From positions 248,001-312,000 of the forward strand of contig NZ_CP158374.1 of assembly GCF_040267705.1 (NCBI RefSeq): 64,000 bases of DNA, read 5' to 3'. Positions 24,546 through 33,590 of the stretch are shown piece by piece. A program made the translations under genes and the position numbers. The notes under the pieces were generated by a model. That model did no database searches. It saw nothing but the letters and a program-made list of their open reading frames with translations, and was not told the origin of the DNA. Position 1 is the stretch's first letter, and the number at the start of each line of letters is the position of its first letter. Origin of the DNA: Agromyces sp. G08B096. GTDB taxonomy: Bacteria > Actinomycetota > Actinomycetes > Actinomycetales > Microbacteriaceae.

Positions 24546-27500
24546 CTACGGTCGCGCCGCGGACCGCCGGCGACTGCGAGCCAGCGCGAGCCCCAGCAGC
24601 ACGAGGAGGCCGGCGGGACCGGCCCACGCGAGCGCATCGACACCGGTCGACGGCAGGGACGCGGGCGCCGGGCCGGGGGCGGGCACGAGGCCGTACCCGG
24701 CGTCGATGCCCGTCACCAGGGGTGCGGCCGCGGTGACGTCGTACGGGCCGGCGACGCCGTCGGCCGCCGGATCCGAGCCGAGGGCCTCGGCCGAACGCTG
24801 CACCGTGAGCGGCAGCCCGTCCGTGGCGGTCGGGAAGCGCACGAGGTAGCGGCCCATCGGCGCCTCGAACGCCCACGCGCCCGAGTCATCCGTCAGCGTC
24901 ACCACCGCCCCGGCCGGGCCCACGACCGGTTCCCCCGTCTCATCGAGCAGCTCCACCGGCACGCCCGCGATCGGCGGCTCCCCGTCCTCGCGGAGACCGT
25001 CGCGGTCGACGTCGTGCCACACGACCCCCGAGAGCCCGCCCGCGATGAGCGACACGCGAGCGATCGCAGACTCGGCGCGGAGGAGGTCGACGACCTCGCC
25101 GGCGCTGTTGACACGGCTGCCCTGCCAGGCGACGTTCGCGTCGGCCGGCGATTCGCCGGGCGCCGGCGCGGGGACGGCGAGCAGCGCCACATCCGCCGGC
25201 ACCGGCACCTCCATGCCGTAGTCGATGGTGAGCGGCGGGTTGTCGACGTCGGGCTCCTCGTAGGGTTCGGTCACCGTCGCGCGGAGCGCGCGGACGCTGG
25301 CGAGGTCGGCCGGCGGCGTGGTCGTCCAGTCATCCACGCAGGTGCCCTGATCGCCGTCGAACAGCTCGGGCGTGCAGGGCGTCGTCGAGGTGGAGTAGGC
25401 GAGCTCGACGAAGTCTGGCACCGAGGTGACTCCGGTGAAGACCGGCTCCCATTCCGTGCCGCGCGGATCGCCGGACAGTTCGGCGCTCAGGCCGTGATCG
25501 CCGATGAACGGGAACACGTCGTAGAGCACGAAGTCGTTCACGCGGTAGTTCTCCCGGTTGGCGACCTGGATGCGGTACTCGATGGGTGCCGCATCGGTGC
25601 GCCAGGTGTCATCGATGGCCGCCGCCTTCGTCCACTCCGTCGCGCCGCCCGCCCGCACGAAGAGTTCGGCGATGACTCCGGCGGTGCCGACCGCGGTCCA
25701 GTCGACCGAGGCGCGCGCCACGCGCTCGGCGGTGATTCCGTCCTCGTCGAGGTCGAACTCGTCGACCGGTGCGCCGTCGAGCACGGGCAGGTTCACGACG
25801 CCGTCGAAGAGGTAGGCGAGGTTCGCCTCGTTGCCCGTGCGGGTGCCGTCGGCGATGGCCTGCGGCAGCTGCGTCCGCAGCTCCAGCGTCGGGAGACGCC
25901 CCTCGACGTAGTACTGATGATCGGGCGACGTCTCGTCGTTGGGGTTGTCCATCACGTGCTCGGGCGCCCAGCTGAAGGTCAGCGCCGTGCGTTCGACACC
26001 GTCGATGACGACCGTCGAGCTGGTGAAGTCGAGCTGCACCCCGTCGAGCATCTCGAGGTTCGTCCAGGTCAGCGACTCAGGGACAAGGGTGTGCCCCGGC
26101 GGCAGCACCTCCACGAGGTACGGGTTCAGGGGCGTGCCGTTGAAGCCGTTCGCGAGCCGGACCCGCCACTGCGGGGTATCTCCCGGTGCCAGCGCCGAGA
26201 CCGGGTCCACGGCGGTCTTCGTCACCACCGGGTCGGGGGCGGGCTCGATGAACGGGCGGACGTACTGGAAGAAGTCGGTGCCGCCGAACCAGTTCGCGAC
26301 CGGCGGCGGCGTGGTGCCCCAGGCGAACCCGCCGTTGTAGGTGATGGCGGTGATCTTGTTGAACATCTGCGTCGCGCCGGATGTCGCGAACGCGGGCGTC
26401 GACCGGCCCTGCATCGTGGCCATCACCTGGTTGTAGTAGTCCACCTGGTCGTACACGATGCGCACGTCGGTGACGATCTCGCCGGCCGGGACGCCGAGGC
26501 TGTCGACCGTCCCCGTGACGAGGCGGCCGTCACCCGAGCCCAGCGCTGGTGCGGAAGCGGCCTCGCCGGTCTCCGACTCGCCGCCGAGGTCAGGGGCATC
26601 GCCGCCGACGAGGGTCGGGCCGCGGACATCGGGCACGGCGTGCACGGCGAGGTCGAGCGCGCCGCCGATCGGACCGGACGGGTTCCACTTGTAGACCGTG
26701 CCGGCCGAGCCGTTCCAGGTGACCACCTCCACCTGCGTCACCTTGGACGCCGAATACTCGTCGAGGTTCAGCCACAGCACCTCGAACCCGGGCGTCTGGC
26801 ACTGGTTCGCCGGCACGCTCCAGTCGCCCGGCACGTTGCCCACAAGCGGATCGGTGCCGGTCGGGTTCGGAGAGATCGCGGTGCTCCCGACCACGCAGGG
26901 GATCCGGCTCTGGTGCACCATCACGTTGTAGCGGTCGGGCCAGGGCTGCGGGCCGATCGCGCTGAGGGTCCAGTACCCGTAGAGCCGCCAGTCGTAGATC
27001 TCCGTGGTGTTGGTCCGCGAGATCGCGCGCGGCGCCGCCCAGTCGGATCCGGAGGTGCCGCGCCAGACCGTCGTCGAGCCGTAGTTGTCGTTCGCGCTCC
27101 GGCCCACGAACGTGTGCGTGACGGTGTCGTCGGCCGTCAGGACGGTGGCGTCGAGCGCGGTGGCCTCGACGTGCAGGGCGGGCGTGCGGGTGAAGACGGC
27201 CGGCGGATTCGCGGGCGGCGGCTGGAACACCGCCGACGGGTAGGTGACGGTGACGTCGTAGGCCCGCTCGGGCAGGTCGCAGCCGTTCGCAATCGGATCG
27301 GTCGCCGTCCAGGTGACGGTGTCCCCGGAGACGACCCCGCCTCCCGTCACCGAGGCCGGGTCGACGACAGCGCCGGTCGGGAGGGTGAGCGTCAGGGTGA
27401 CCGTCGACGAACCGAGCGCGCCGAGTCCGGTCGCCCCCGGGTTGCAGTCGTAGACGCGGTAGGTCACGGGCCGGTCGACGACGACGGCGGTCTCGTCGGT

Positions 27501-28022
27501 GGGGTCGAGCATGGCGAGTTGCGCCGCGAGCTGCGGGGTCGCGGTGACGGCGAGCGGCGCGGACGTCACGGTCGCCGTGTCCTGTCCGTCGGCGGCGAGC
27601 GTGATGGACTGGGAGACCTCGGTACCCGGCAGGGTCACCGGGTTCGGCACCACCCAGCTGACCTGCACCTCCCCCGAGGTGCCGCCCGCCAGCGGCGAGA
27701 ACACGAGGGCCACGGCGTCGCCGCCGGTCGCCGACGCGACGTCGACGTTCGGCACCGCCTCACCGGTTCCCGGCTGGACACCGGGCGGCGGATCGGCGGT
27801 GACGACGACTCCGGTGCAGAAGCCGACGAGCGTCGAGCACGCGTACGAAATCCGAAAGACGGCCCGCGCGCCCGACTCGATCTCCTCGTCGACCGGTGCG
27901 ACGGTGACGGTCACGACCGGCGAGTCCGCCTGTGCCGGTTCCGTCACGAGCGCGCCGCTCAGGACGAGTGCGAGCGCGGCGAGGGCCGAGACCCAGCCCC
28001 GCGTCATCCGATTCCTGTCCAT
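24546..28022 (-). CDS. LPxTG-anchored cell-surface protein with SdrD B-like domain
   Basis: Predicted 1158 residues. A signal peptide of about 32 residues ends in AQA. The long ectodomain is Thr/Val/Pro-rich with DUF11/isopeptide-like beta domains, including a Cys-containing N-terminal region. An SdrD B-like repeat sits at about 1000-1110 (SGVVWHDVDRDGLREDGEPP). The C-terminus is a complete sortase signal: LPSTG at about 1123, a hydrophobic helix and a basic tail (RSRRRSAARP). It should be covalently fixed to peptidoglycan. No enzymatic motif seen; adhesion or a structural role is likely. It lies 72 bp downstream of the gamma-glutamyltransferase gene on the same strand. Confidence 0.9.
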   Translation of the reverse strand: MDRNRMTRGWVSALAALALVLSGALVTEPAQADSPVVTVTVAPVDEEIESGARAVFRISYACSTLVGFCTGVVVTADPPPGVQPGTGEAVPNVDVASATGGDAVALVFSPLAGGTSGEVQVSWVVPNPVTLPGTEVSQSITLAADGQDTATVTSAPLAVTATPQLAAQLAMLDPTDETAVVVDRPVTYRVYDCNPGATGLGALGSSTVTLTLTLPTGAVVDPASVTGGGVVSGDTVTWTATDPIANGCDLPERAYDVTVTYPSAVFQPPPANPPAVFTRTPALHVEATALDATVLTADDTVTHTFVGRSANDNYGSTTVWRGTSGSDWAAPRAISRTNTTEIYDWRLYGYWTLSAIGPQPWPDRYNVMVHQSRIPCVVGSTAISPNPTGTDPLVGNVPGDWSVPANQCQTPGFEVLWLNLDEYSASKVTQVEVVTWNGSAGTVYKWNPSGPIGGALDLAVHAVPDVRGPTLVGGDAPDLGGESETGEAASAPALGSGDGRLVTGTVDSLGVPAGEIVTDVRIVYDQVDYYNQVMATMQGRSTPAFATSGATQMFNKITAITYNGGFAWGTTPPPVANWFGGTDFFQYVRPFIEPAPDPVVTKTAVDPVSALAPGDTPQWRVRLANGFNGTPLNPYLVEVLPPGHTLVPESLTWTNLEMLDGVQLDFTSSTVVIDGVERTALTFSWAPEHVMDNPNDETSPDHQYYVEGRLPTLELRTQLPQAIADGTRTGNEANLAYLFDGVVNLPVLDGAPVDEFDLDEDGITAERVARASVDWTAVGTAGVIAELFVRAGGATEWTKAAAIDDTWRTDAAPIEYRIQVANRENYRVNDFVLYDVFPFIGDHGLSAELSGDPRGTEWEPVFTGVTSVPDFVELAYSTSTTPCTPELFDGDQGTCVDDWTTTPPADLASVRALRATVTEPYEEPDVDNPPLTIDYGMEVPVPADVALLAVPAPAPGESPADANVAWQGSRVNSAGEVVDLLRAESAIARVSLIAGGLSGVVWHDVDRDGLREDGEPPIAGVPVELLDETGEPVVGPAGAVVTLTDDSGAWAFEAPMGRYLVRFPTATDGLPLTVQRSAEALGSDPAADGVAGPYDVTAAAPLVTGIDAGYGLVPAPGPAPASLPSTGVDALAWAGPAGLLVLLGLALARSRRRSAARP

Positions 28023-28094
28023 GCCGATCCCCCAACCGCCAGACGAGCCACGCTGTACGGTGCGGAAGGGGCCGACGTCGAGGGGGGACGCGGA

Positions 28095-29966
28095 TCAGCG
28101 CGCCGGCCGCACCACCAGGCCGGCGCCACCGCCGCGCCGGACGGGTTCCGCGGCGGCGGTCATGACTCCGTCGTCGCCGACCTCGATCGTCGCCGCGGCG
28201 CCGATCTGCGCGGCGGAGGTGAGCAGGTCGCCCGAGGGCACCAACACCTGCCCGAACGGCGCGAGGTCGTCGGCGTACTCCGCGATGAAACCGGGTTCGG
28301 CGGGCGTCGATGCCGCGTTGCGTTGCGACGCTCGCGGCGCGGCCACGGCCTCGGGGAGGGTCATCCCGAGATCGATCCGGTTCATGAGGATCTGCAGCAC
28401 GGTGGTGATGATCGTCGCGCCGCCGGGGGAGCCGAGCACGAACCGCACCTCGCCGTCGTCGAGCACGATGGTAGGCGACATCGACGATCGTGGGCGCTTG
28501 CCGGGCTCGATGCGGTTCGGATCGGTCTCGGAGTACACGGTGCTGAAGTCGGTGAGCTCGTTGTTCAGCAGGAACCCGCGCCCCGGCACGGTCATGCCCG
28601 AGCCGCCGGTCTGCTCGATGGTGAGCGTGTAGGCGACGGCGTTGCCCCATCGGTCGACGACCGAGAGGTGGGTGGTCGAGACGTTCTCGGTGTCGGCGCG
28701 CTCCTCGGACGCGACGGCCGCGCAGCCCTCGGCGTCGAGCGCACCGGCCGGCACCGGCCGGGTCGACGCCGCGTCGGGGTCGATGGTGCAGTCGCGGGCG
28801 TCCGCGAACTCCTGGCTGAGCAGCGTCTCGGTGGGCACGTCGACGAATGCGGGGTCGCCCACGTAGGCGTTGCGGTCGGCGAAGGCGCGAGCGGATGCCT
28901 CGAGGAAGAGGTGCAGCGCCTGCCCGGTGCTCGCCGACGTGAGATCGTGGTTCTCGAGGATGTTCAGCGCCTCGCCGACGGTGGTGCCGCCCGACGAGGA
29001 GGGCGCCATGCCGTACACGTCGAGGCCGCGGTACTCGACGTGCGTGGGCGCCTGGTCGATCACCTCGTACGCGGCGAGGTCGTCGGCCGTGAGGGTGCCG
29101 GGCGGGGCCGGCAGCGGCGAGGCGGGATCCTTCCGCGGATGCTGCACGACGTCGGCGATCTCGTCGGCGATCGGCCCCTCGTAGAACACGTGCGTGCCCT
29201 GCTTGGCGATGAGCGAGAGCGTGTCGGCCAGATCGGGGTTGCGGAACGTGGTGCCGACCTGCGGGGCGTCGCCGCCCGGCAGGAACAGCTCGGCCGTGTC
29301 GGGGAAGGCGGCGAACCTCGCCTTGTTGTCGAGGGTCTGGCTGCGGAACGTCTCGTCGACCGGGAAGCCGTGCTTCGCGAGCTGGATCGCGGGGTGCAGC
29401 ACCTGCTTGAGGTCCTTCGTGCCGAACCGGTCGAGCGCCGCCTCCCAGGTCGCGAGGGTGCCCGGCACGCCGACCGCCACGCCGGATGACACGAGCTCGG
29501 GTGAGAACCGGTACGGCGCGCCGGTCGCCGGGTCGATGAAGGCGTCGGTCGGCATGCCGGCCGGAGCGGTCTCGCGGCCGTCGATCGTGGTGACCTCGCC
29601 GGTCGCGGCGTCGAAGTGGACGAAGTAGCCGCCCCCGCCGATGCCGGCGCTGTACGGCTCGGTGACGCCGAGCGCGGCGGCCGTCGCGACCGCCGCGTCC
29701 GCGGCGTTGCCGCCCCGCCGCAGCACATCGATGCCGACCTGGCTGGCCGAGGCATCCACCGAGGTCACGGCGCCGCCGGTGCCGACGGAGGTCGCCACCG
29801 GGGTCGCGTCGGGCCGCCCGCCGCCACCGCCTCGGCCGTGCCCCTCGCCGTCGGCGAAGGCCGGCGCGACCGGCGCGAGGAGCCCGACGGCGAGCGGTGC
29901 CGCGAGGGCGAGCACGGCGCGCCGGAGCGCGAGCCTGCGGGTGCGGTGCTGGACGACGTCGACCAT
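28095..29966 (-). CDS. ggt: secreted gamma-glutamyltransferase
   Basis: Predicted 623 residues with a signal peptide of about 38 residues and a short Gly/Arg linker. The Ntn-hydrolase precursor is intact: the autoprocessing threonine is about T431 in ENVSTTHLSVVD, and the oxyanion/substrate motif GSPGGATI follows. The large-subunit arginine region is in TIDGRETAPAGM. The enzyme cleaves or transfers the gamma-glutamyl group of glutathione-like and poly-glutamyl compounds outside the membrane. The start MVDVVQ has a GGGGGGAT ribosome site, and a good promoter lies upstream at 30006-30034. Confidence 0.93.
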   Translation of the reverse strand: MVDVVQHRTRRLALRRAVLALAAPLAVGLLAPVAPAFADGEGHGRGGGGGRPDATPVATSVGTGGAVTSVDASASQVGIDVLRRGGNAADAAVATAAALGVTEPYSAGIGGGGYFVHFDAATGEVTTIDGRETAPAGMPTDAFIDPATGAPYRFSPELVSSGVAVGVPGTLATWEAALDRFGTKDLKQVLHPAIQLAKHGFPVDETFRSQTLDNKARFAAFPDTAELFLPGGDAPQVGTTFRNPDLADTLSLIAKQGTHVFYEGPIADEIADVVQHPRKDPASPLPAPPGTLTADDLAAYEVIDQAPTHVEYRGLDVYGMAPSSSGGTTVGEALNILENHDLTSASTGQALHLFLEASARAFADRNAYVGDPAFVDVPTETLLSQEFADARDCTIDPDAASTRPVPAGALDAEGCAAVASEERADTENVSTTHLSVVDRWGNAVAYTLTIEQTGGSGMTVPGRGFLLNNELTDFSTVYSETDPNRIEPGKRPRSSMSPTIVLDDGEVRFVLGSPGGATIITTVLQILMNRIDLGMTLPEAVAAPRASQRNAASTPAEPGFIAEYADDLAPFGQVLVPSGDLLTSAAQIGAAATIEVGDDGVMTAAAEPVRRGGGAGLVVRPAR

Positions 29967-30005
29967 GAGATCCCCCCGAACTGGGTACAACGTGCGGTGC
30001 CTGAC

Positions 30006-30034
30006 ACGGTAGACCCCGACGCGGCGGGCGGCAA
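30006..30034 (-). promoter_or_regulatory. sigma70-type promoter of ggt
   Basis: On the minus strand, TTGCCG (30029-30034), a 17-bp spacer and TACCGT (30006-30011) fit the consensus. The leader to the ATG at 29966 is about 35 nt. Confidence 0.65.
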
Positions 30035-30051
30035 CGGGTGAGCGCCGAGAC

Positions 30052-30531
30052 TCAGTGCAGGCCGGCCCGGTTCACGCTGGGCGGCAGCTTGCAGTAGTCG
30101 TAGAAGTACCGCGTCGGGGCGTCCTCGTCGGTCGCGTCGACGATGACGTTCGCGCCCGAGTCGGGCAGCTCGTCACCCGAGAGGACCCAAACCGAGAAGT
30201 GCCAGACGCCCCGGACGGCGTCGCCGAGCACGCCGTGCCCGTCGACGACGAGGATCACGTCGTCGCCGTCGGCGCCCGCGAGGGTGCCGGCGCGGAACGG
30301 CTCGACCGTGTCGCGGCGGAGCGTCGCCTCGTCGACGACGCCGACCGACCGGCGTACGACCGGCTGTTCCCGGGCGGTCAGCACGGTCGCGAGGTCGTCG
30401 GCGAACCGCGACGCCTGCTCGGCGGAGGCGGCGTCGACCGCGACGAGGCGCCGGCCGTGCCGGGCGTTGTGCAGGAACTCCGCGGCGATGCCGTCGATGA
30501 GGGTCCGGCGGGCGTCGGTCAGGTCGGCCAT
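30052..30531 (-). CDS. degenerate uridine-kinase-like P-loop protein
   Basis: Predicted 159 residues. The plan is that of actinobacterial uridine-kinase-like NTPases: an N-terminal helix, strand RLVAVD, a central VILVVDGHGVLGDAVRGVWHFSVWV (in parts; kinases have DGIFLHRPEL.D.WD.SV) and a final VIVDATDEDAPTRYF (kinases have VDN.D...P). The Walker A is gone: where G.xG.GKT should stand the sequence is AASAEQAS. The lid region is also missing, making it about 40 residues short. It cannot bind ATP in the normal way. The stop of the upstream transporter ATPase lies 9 bp before the start. Confidence 0.65.
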   Translation of the reverse strand: MADLTDARRTLIDGIAAEFLHNARHGRRLVAVDAASAEQASRFADDLATVLTAREQPVVRRSVGVVDEATLRRDTVEPFRAGTLAGADGDDVILVVDGHGVLGDAVRGVWHFSVWVLSGDELPDSGANVIVDATDEDAPTRYFYDYCKLPPSVNRAGLH

Positions 30532-30537
30532 ACGTCC

Positions 30538-30543
30538 ACGCTA
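30538..30543 (-). promoter_or_regulatory. -10 box overlapping the stop codon of the upstream ATPase gene
   Basis: TAGCGT on the minus strand ends 6 bp before the ATG at 30531. Its first three bases are the TAG stop codon of the gene at 30541, so one hexamer may serve as both stop and internal leaderless promoter. Confidence 0.45.
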
Positions 30544-31326
30544 CGCCTCGACGCTCGCGACCGCGACGAGCGGCCGCCCGGTGATCGGGTGCTCGATGAC
30601 CTCGGCGCGGACGCCGTACACGGCGTGCACGAGCTCGGCCGTCAGCACCTCGCCGGGCGCACCGGCCGCGACCACCCGGCCTGCGGAGAGCACGACGACG
30701 TGGTCGGCGTACGCGGCCGCGAGGCTGAGGTCGTGCAGCGCGGCCACGACGGTCAGGCCGCCGCGCGCGAGCCCGGCGAGCAGGTCGAGCGCGACGAGCT
30801 GCGCCGAGAGGTCGAGGTGGTTCGTGGGCTCGTCGGCGAGCAGCAGCGAGGGCTCCTGCGCGATGGCACGGGCGAGCGTGGCGCGCTGGCGCTCGCCGCC
30901 GGAGAGCGAGCCGAGGGGGCGGCCGGCGAGCTCGGCGGCGCCGACCGCCTCCAGCGAGCGCCATGCGAGGTCGAGGTCGTGCGGTCCGGGCGCCGAGAAC
31001 GCGCCGAGGTGCGGGGTGCGGCCGAGCAGCACGGATGCCTCGACCGTCAGCTGCGGGTCGACCTCGGCCTGCTGCTCGGCGAGGGCGACGACGCGGGCGC
31101 GCTCGCGCCGAGGCATCCGACCGAGCGACGTGCCGGCGAACGCGAGCTCCCCGTCGTCGGCGCGTTCGATCGCCGCGACGAGGTGCAGCAGGGTCGTCTT
31201 GCCGGCGCCGTTCGGTCCGACGAGGGCGGTGAGCGCGCCGGACGGCATCGTCGCGTCGACGCCGTCGATGATGGTGCGGCCGCCGCGGGTGAAGCGGACG
31301 CGGTCGAGGTCGAGGCCGGGCGTCAT
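30541..31326 (-). CDS. ABC transporter ATP-binding protein, proposed F420-0/deazaflavin importer
   Basis: Predicted 261 residues of the FecE/BtuD type. Walker A is GPNGAGKTT, Q-loop VALAEQQAEV, signature LSGGERQR, Walker B LLLADEPTNHLD and H-loop ALHDLSLAA. It belongs with the FecCD permease at 31323 and binding protein at 32468 through ATGA overlaps. The cassette matches one proposed by genome context (TIGRFAM F420-0 ABC models) to import F420-0 in actinobacteria. Lying directly behind cofD supports the F420 link. Iron-siderophore or cobalamin transport is the alternative. Confidence 0.85.
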   Translation of the reverse strand: MTPGLDLDRVRFTRGGRTIIDGVDATMPSGALTALVGPNGAGKTTLLHLVAAIERADDGELAFAGTSLGRMPRRERARVVALAEQQAEVDPQLTVEASVLLGRTPHLGAFSAPGPHDLDLAWRSLEAVGAAELAGRPLGSLSGGERQRATLARAIAQEPSLLLADEPTNHLDLSAQLVALDLLAGLARGGLTVVAALHDLSLAAAYADHVVVLSAGRVVAAGAPGEVLTAELVHAVYGVRAEVIEHPITGRPLVAVASVEA

Positions 31327-32471
31327 GCGAGACGCCTCGTGCGCAGCAGCAGCCAGGCGAAGACCGGTCCGCCGACGAGGGCCGTGATGATGCCGACAGG
31401 AAGCTCGCGGGGGTCGAACAGGGTGCGCGCCGCGGTGTCCGCCCAGACGAGGAAGACGGCGCCGGCCAGCGCCGACAGCGGCAGCAGCGCGCGGTGGCCG
31501 GGGCCGGTGACGAGCCGGACCGCGTGCGGCAGCACCAGCCCGACGAAGCCGATCGACCCGCTCACGGCGACGAGCGCGCCGGTGAGCAGCGCGGTGCCTG
31601 CGAGCAGCAGGGCGCGGGCACGTCCGACGTGCACGCCGAGGGCGGCCGCGCCGGTCTCGCCGACGGCGAAGGCGTCGAGGGTGCGCGCGCTCGCGAGCAG
31701 GGGAACGCCGATCACGACGAGCGCGCCGCCCGCGATCGCGACCGAGGTCCAGTCGGTGCCGGCGAGGGACCCGAGCAGCCAGTTCAGGATCTCGCGGTAG
31801 CTGTCGCCCGTCGCGCTCCAGAAGATGACGAGGCTCGTGACCGCGCCGAAGACGCTCGAGACCGCGACGCCCGCGAGCACGGTGGTCGTGGGGCTCAGGC
31901 GCCCCGCGCGCCCCACGCCTCCGGCGCTGCGACCGGCCGCGAGCGCCAGGCCGAGGGTCGCCGCGAGCGCCGCGAGCGCACCGGCGAACGCCGCGAGCGG
32001 CAGCACCACGGCGAGCCCGAGCACGATGACCACGACCGCGCCGACCGAGGCGCCGGAGGAGAGGCCGAGGAGGTACGGGTCGGCGAGCGGATTGCGGGTG
32101 ACGGCCTGCATCACGGCGCCGCACAGCGCGAGCCCCGCGCCCACCGCCGCGGCCGCGAGCACCCGAGGCACCCGGAGCTCCCACACGATCGCGTCGCGGA
32201 GCGGCGGCAGCGACGACTCGCCGAGGCCGAGGTGGGCGGCGACGCTCGAGAGCACGTCGGCGGGCGTGAGCGCGGCCGGGCCGATGGTGATCGCGATCAC
32301 GAGGGATGCCGCGAGCAGGACGAGCCCGAGGCCTCCGGCGAGCCAGGGCCACGCGCGGCGCGAGGCCCGCCGGGCCGGCGGGCGTCGGGCGGTCGGGCGG
32401 TCGGGGCCGCCCGGCCGCTCCGCCCCGATCGAGGCGACCGGTCGATCCGACGCGGTGGCGGAGCGGGTCAT
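31323..32471 (-). CDS. ABC transporter permease (FecCD type), proposed F420-0/deazaflavin importer
   Basis: Predicted 382 residues: a basic/proline N-terminal tail of about 45, then about ten TM helices. FecCD marks include RVPRVLAAAAVGAGLALCGAVMQAV, the NPLADPYLLGLSSGASVGA segment, and GFVGLVLPHAVRL with GPGHR. This family forms the channel of importers for vitamin B12, heme and siderophores. The cassette's co-occurrence with F420 genes underlies the proposed F420-0 role. Coupled at both ends by ATGA. Transport substrate is inferred from context only. Confidence 0.87.
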   Translation of the reverse strand: MTRSATASDRPVASIGAERPGGPDRPTARRPPARRASRRAWPWLAGGLGLVLLAASLVIAITIGPAALTPADVLSSVAAHLGLGESSLPPLRDAIVWELRVPRVLAAAAVGAGLALCGAVMQAVTRNPLADPYLLGLSSGASVGAVVVIVLGLAVVLPLAAFAGALAALAATLGLALAAGRSAGGVGRAGRLSPTTTVLAGVAVSSVFGAVTSLVIFWSATGDSYREILNWLLGSLAGTDWTSVAIAGGALVVIGVPLLASARTLDAFAVGETGAAALGVHVGRARALLLAGTALLTGALVAVSGSIGFVGLVLPHAVRLVTGPGHRALLPLSALAGAVFLVWADTAARTLFDPRELPVGIITALVGGPVFAWLLLRTRRLA

Positions 32472-33484
32472 CCGGCCGCCAGGGCGTCGAGCTGTTCCAC
32501 GATCGACGCGACCGCGTCGACGTTCCGCACCCCGGCCTCGGTCGCCGGGAAGTCGACGACCACGTAGCGCCGCTCCCGTACCGCGGGCAGTGCGGCCGTC
32601 GCGGGGTTCTGCTCGAGCAGGGCGATCTTCTGCTCGGCGGTGTTCCAGGCCGCGTCGACGAGCACGATGACGTCGGGCTCGGCGTCGACGATGGCCTCCC
32701 AGCTGAGCGAGGTCCACGTGTCGTGCACATCGGCCGCGACGTTGGCGAGCCCGGCGGCTTCCATGATCATCTGGGGTGCCCCGATGCCCGCTCCGACGTA
32801 CGGCGTGTCGCTGCCGGAGGAGTACCAGAGCGCCGTGAGGCCTTCGGCGTTCGGCTCGATCGCGGCGAGGGCGTCGCGCTGGGCGGCGACGAGGTCGGCG
32901 GCGGCCTCCGGCACGCCGAAGATCGCGCCTGCCTCCTCGAACTCGCGGAACACCTCGTCGAAGTCGAGCGGGTCGGGCATGTACCCCTCGGCCTTGCAGG
33001 CGGCCGGGGCCACGTAGGTGCGCACGCCGAGCTCCTCGAGCGCGGCGCGATCGCCGACCCCCTCCGCCGAGAAGTTCGACTCCCACCCCGCGAAGACGAG
33101 GTCGGGCTCGAGGGCGAGCGTGGCCTCCTGCGAGGGCACCTTGTCGGAGGCGACCGGGAGACCGGATGCGTCGTCGGCGTACGCCTCCGGCACGGGACCG
33201 TCACTGAACGCGGTGCCGACGATCCGGTCGCCGAGCCCGAGTGCGAGCATGAGCTCGAGCGTGGAGCTCTTGACCGTGAGCACCCGCTCGGGCGGGGCTT
33301 CGAAGGTCACCTCGGTGCCGCAGTTGTCGACCGTGAGCGGGTAACCGGATGACCCGGTGTCGGCCTCCGCCGCCGGGTCGTGGTCGCCCGCGGCCGGTGC
33401 GGCGCAGCCGGCGAGGAGCGCGGTCGCGGAGAGCGCGACGAGGAGTGAGCGCCGACGGGGGCGGCGACGGACGGGGATCGGCAT
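32468..33484 (-). CDS. ABC transporter substrate-binding lipoprotein, proposed F420-0/deazaflavin importer
   Basis: Predicted 338 residues with lipobox ALLAGC and the two-lobed class III (BtuF/FecB) fold joined by a helix. Visible blocks are YPLTVDNCGTEVTFEAPPER, VASDKVPSQEATLALEPDLV, and SGSDTPYVGAGIGAPQMIME, the last two strongly reminiscent of the F420-0 cassette binding proteins of Microbacteriaceae. The usual heme or siderophore residues are not obvious. Anchored outside the membrane, it would hand the ligand to the permease at 31323. A 106-nt leader with a hairpin separates it from cofD. Confidence 0.85.
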   Translation of the reverse strand: MPIPVRRRPRRRSLLVALSATALLAGCAAPAAGDHDPAAEADTGSSGYPLTVDNCGTEVTFEAPPERVLTVKSSTLELMLALGLGDRIVGTAFSDGPVPEAYADDASGLPVASDKVPSQEATLALEPDLVFAGWESNFSAEGVGDRAALEELGVRTYVAPAACKAEGYMPDPLDFDEVFREFEEAGAIFGVPEAAADLVAAQRDALAAIEPNAEGLTALWYSSGSDTPYVGAGIGAPQMIMEAAGLANVAADVHDTWTSLSWEAIVDAEPDVIVLVDAAWNTAEQKIALLEQNPATAALPAVRERRYVVVDFPATEAGVRNVDAVASIVEQLDALAAG

Positions 33485-33590
33485 GCGGGACTCCGGGCAG
33501 GCGAGGAGACGGCTCGACGTGAACGAGGACTCGCGGCCCAATCCCGGGCGCACGGCACCGGTCAAACCCGACCGGTGGTCTGCCTCGATC
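33485..33590 (-). promoter_or_regulatory. 106-nt leader between cofD and the transporter, with hairpin/operator
   Basis: An 8-bp perfect inverted repeat, CACCGGTC (33556-33563) with GACCGGTG (33570-33577), has a 6-nt loop. On the minus strand TAGGAT begins with the cofD TAG stop (33591-33593) and ends 10 bp before the repeat. The repeat could be an operator just downstream of an internal promoter, or an RNA hairpin. I see no cobalamin-riboswitch box. The rest of the leader is GC-rich with weak pairing. Confidence 0.45.

Noticed and set aside
25014..29489. Very long plus-strand open frame (about 1490 codons) opposite the surface protein and gamma-glutamyltransferase
   Set aside because: It is a high-GC antisense shadow: Arg/Asp/His/Gly-rich composition, no start signal and no domain, while the minus strand carries two complete recognisable genes.
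30541..33484. Plain iron-siderophore, heme or vitamin B12 importer
   Set aside because: The protein families fit, but there is no cobalamin-riboswitch box or iron box, and the cassette sits behind cofD and matches the F420-0 context models. Kept as the alternative rather than the main call.
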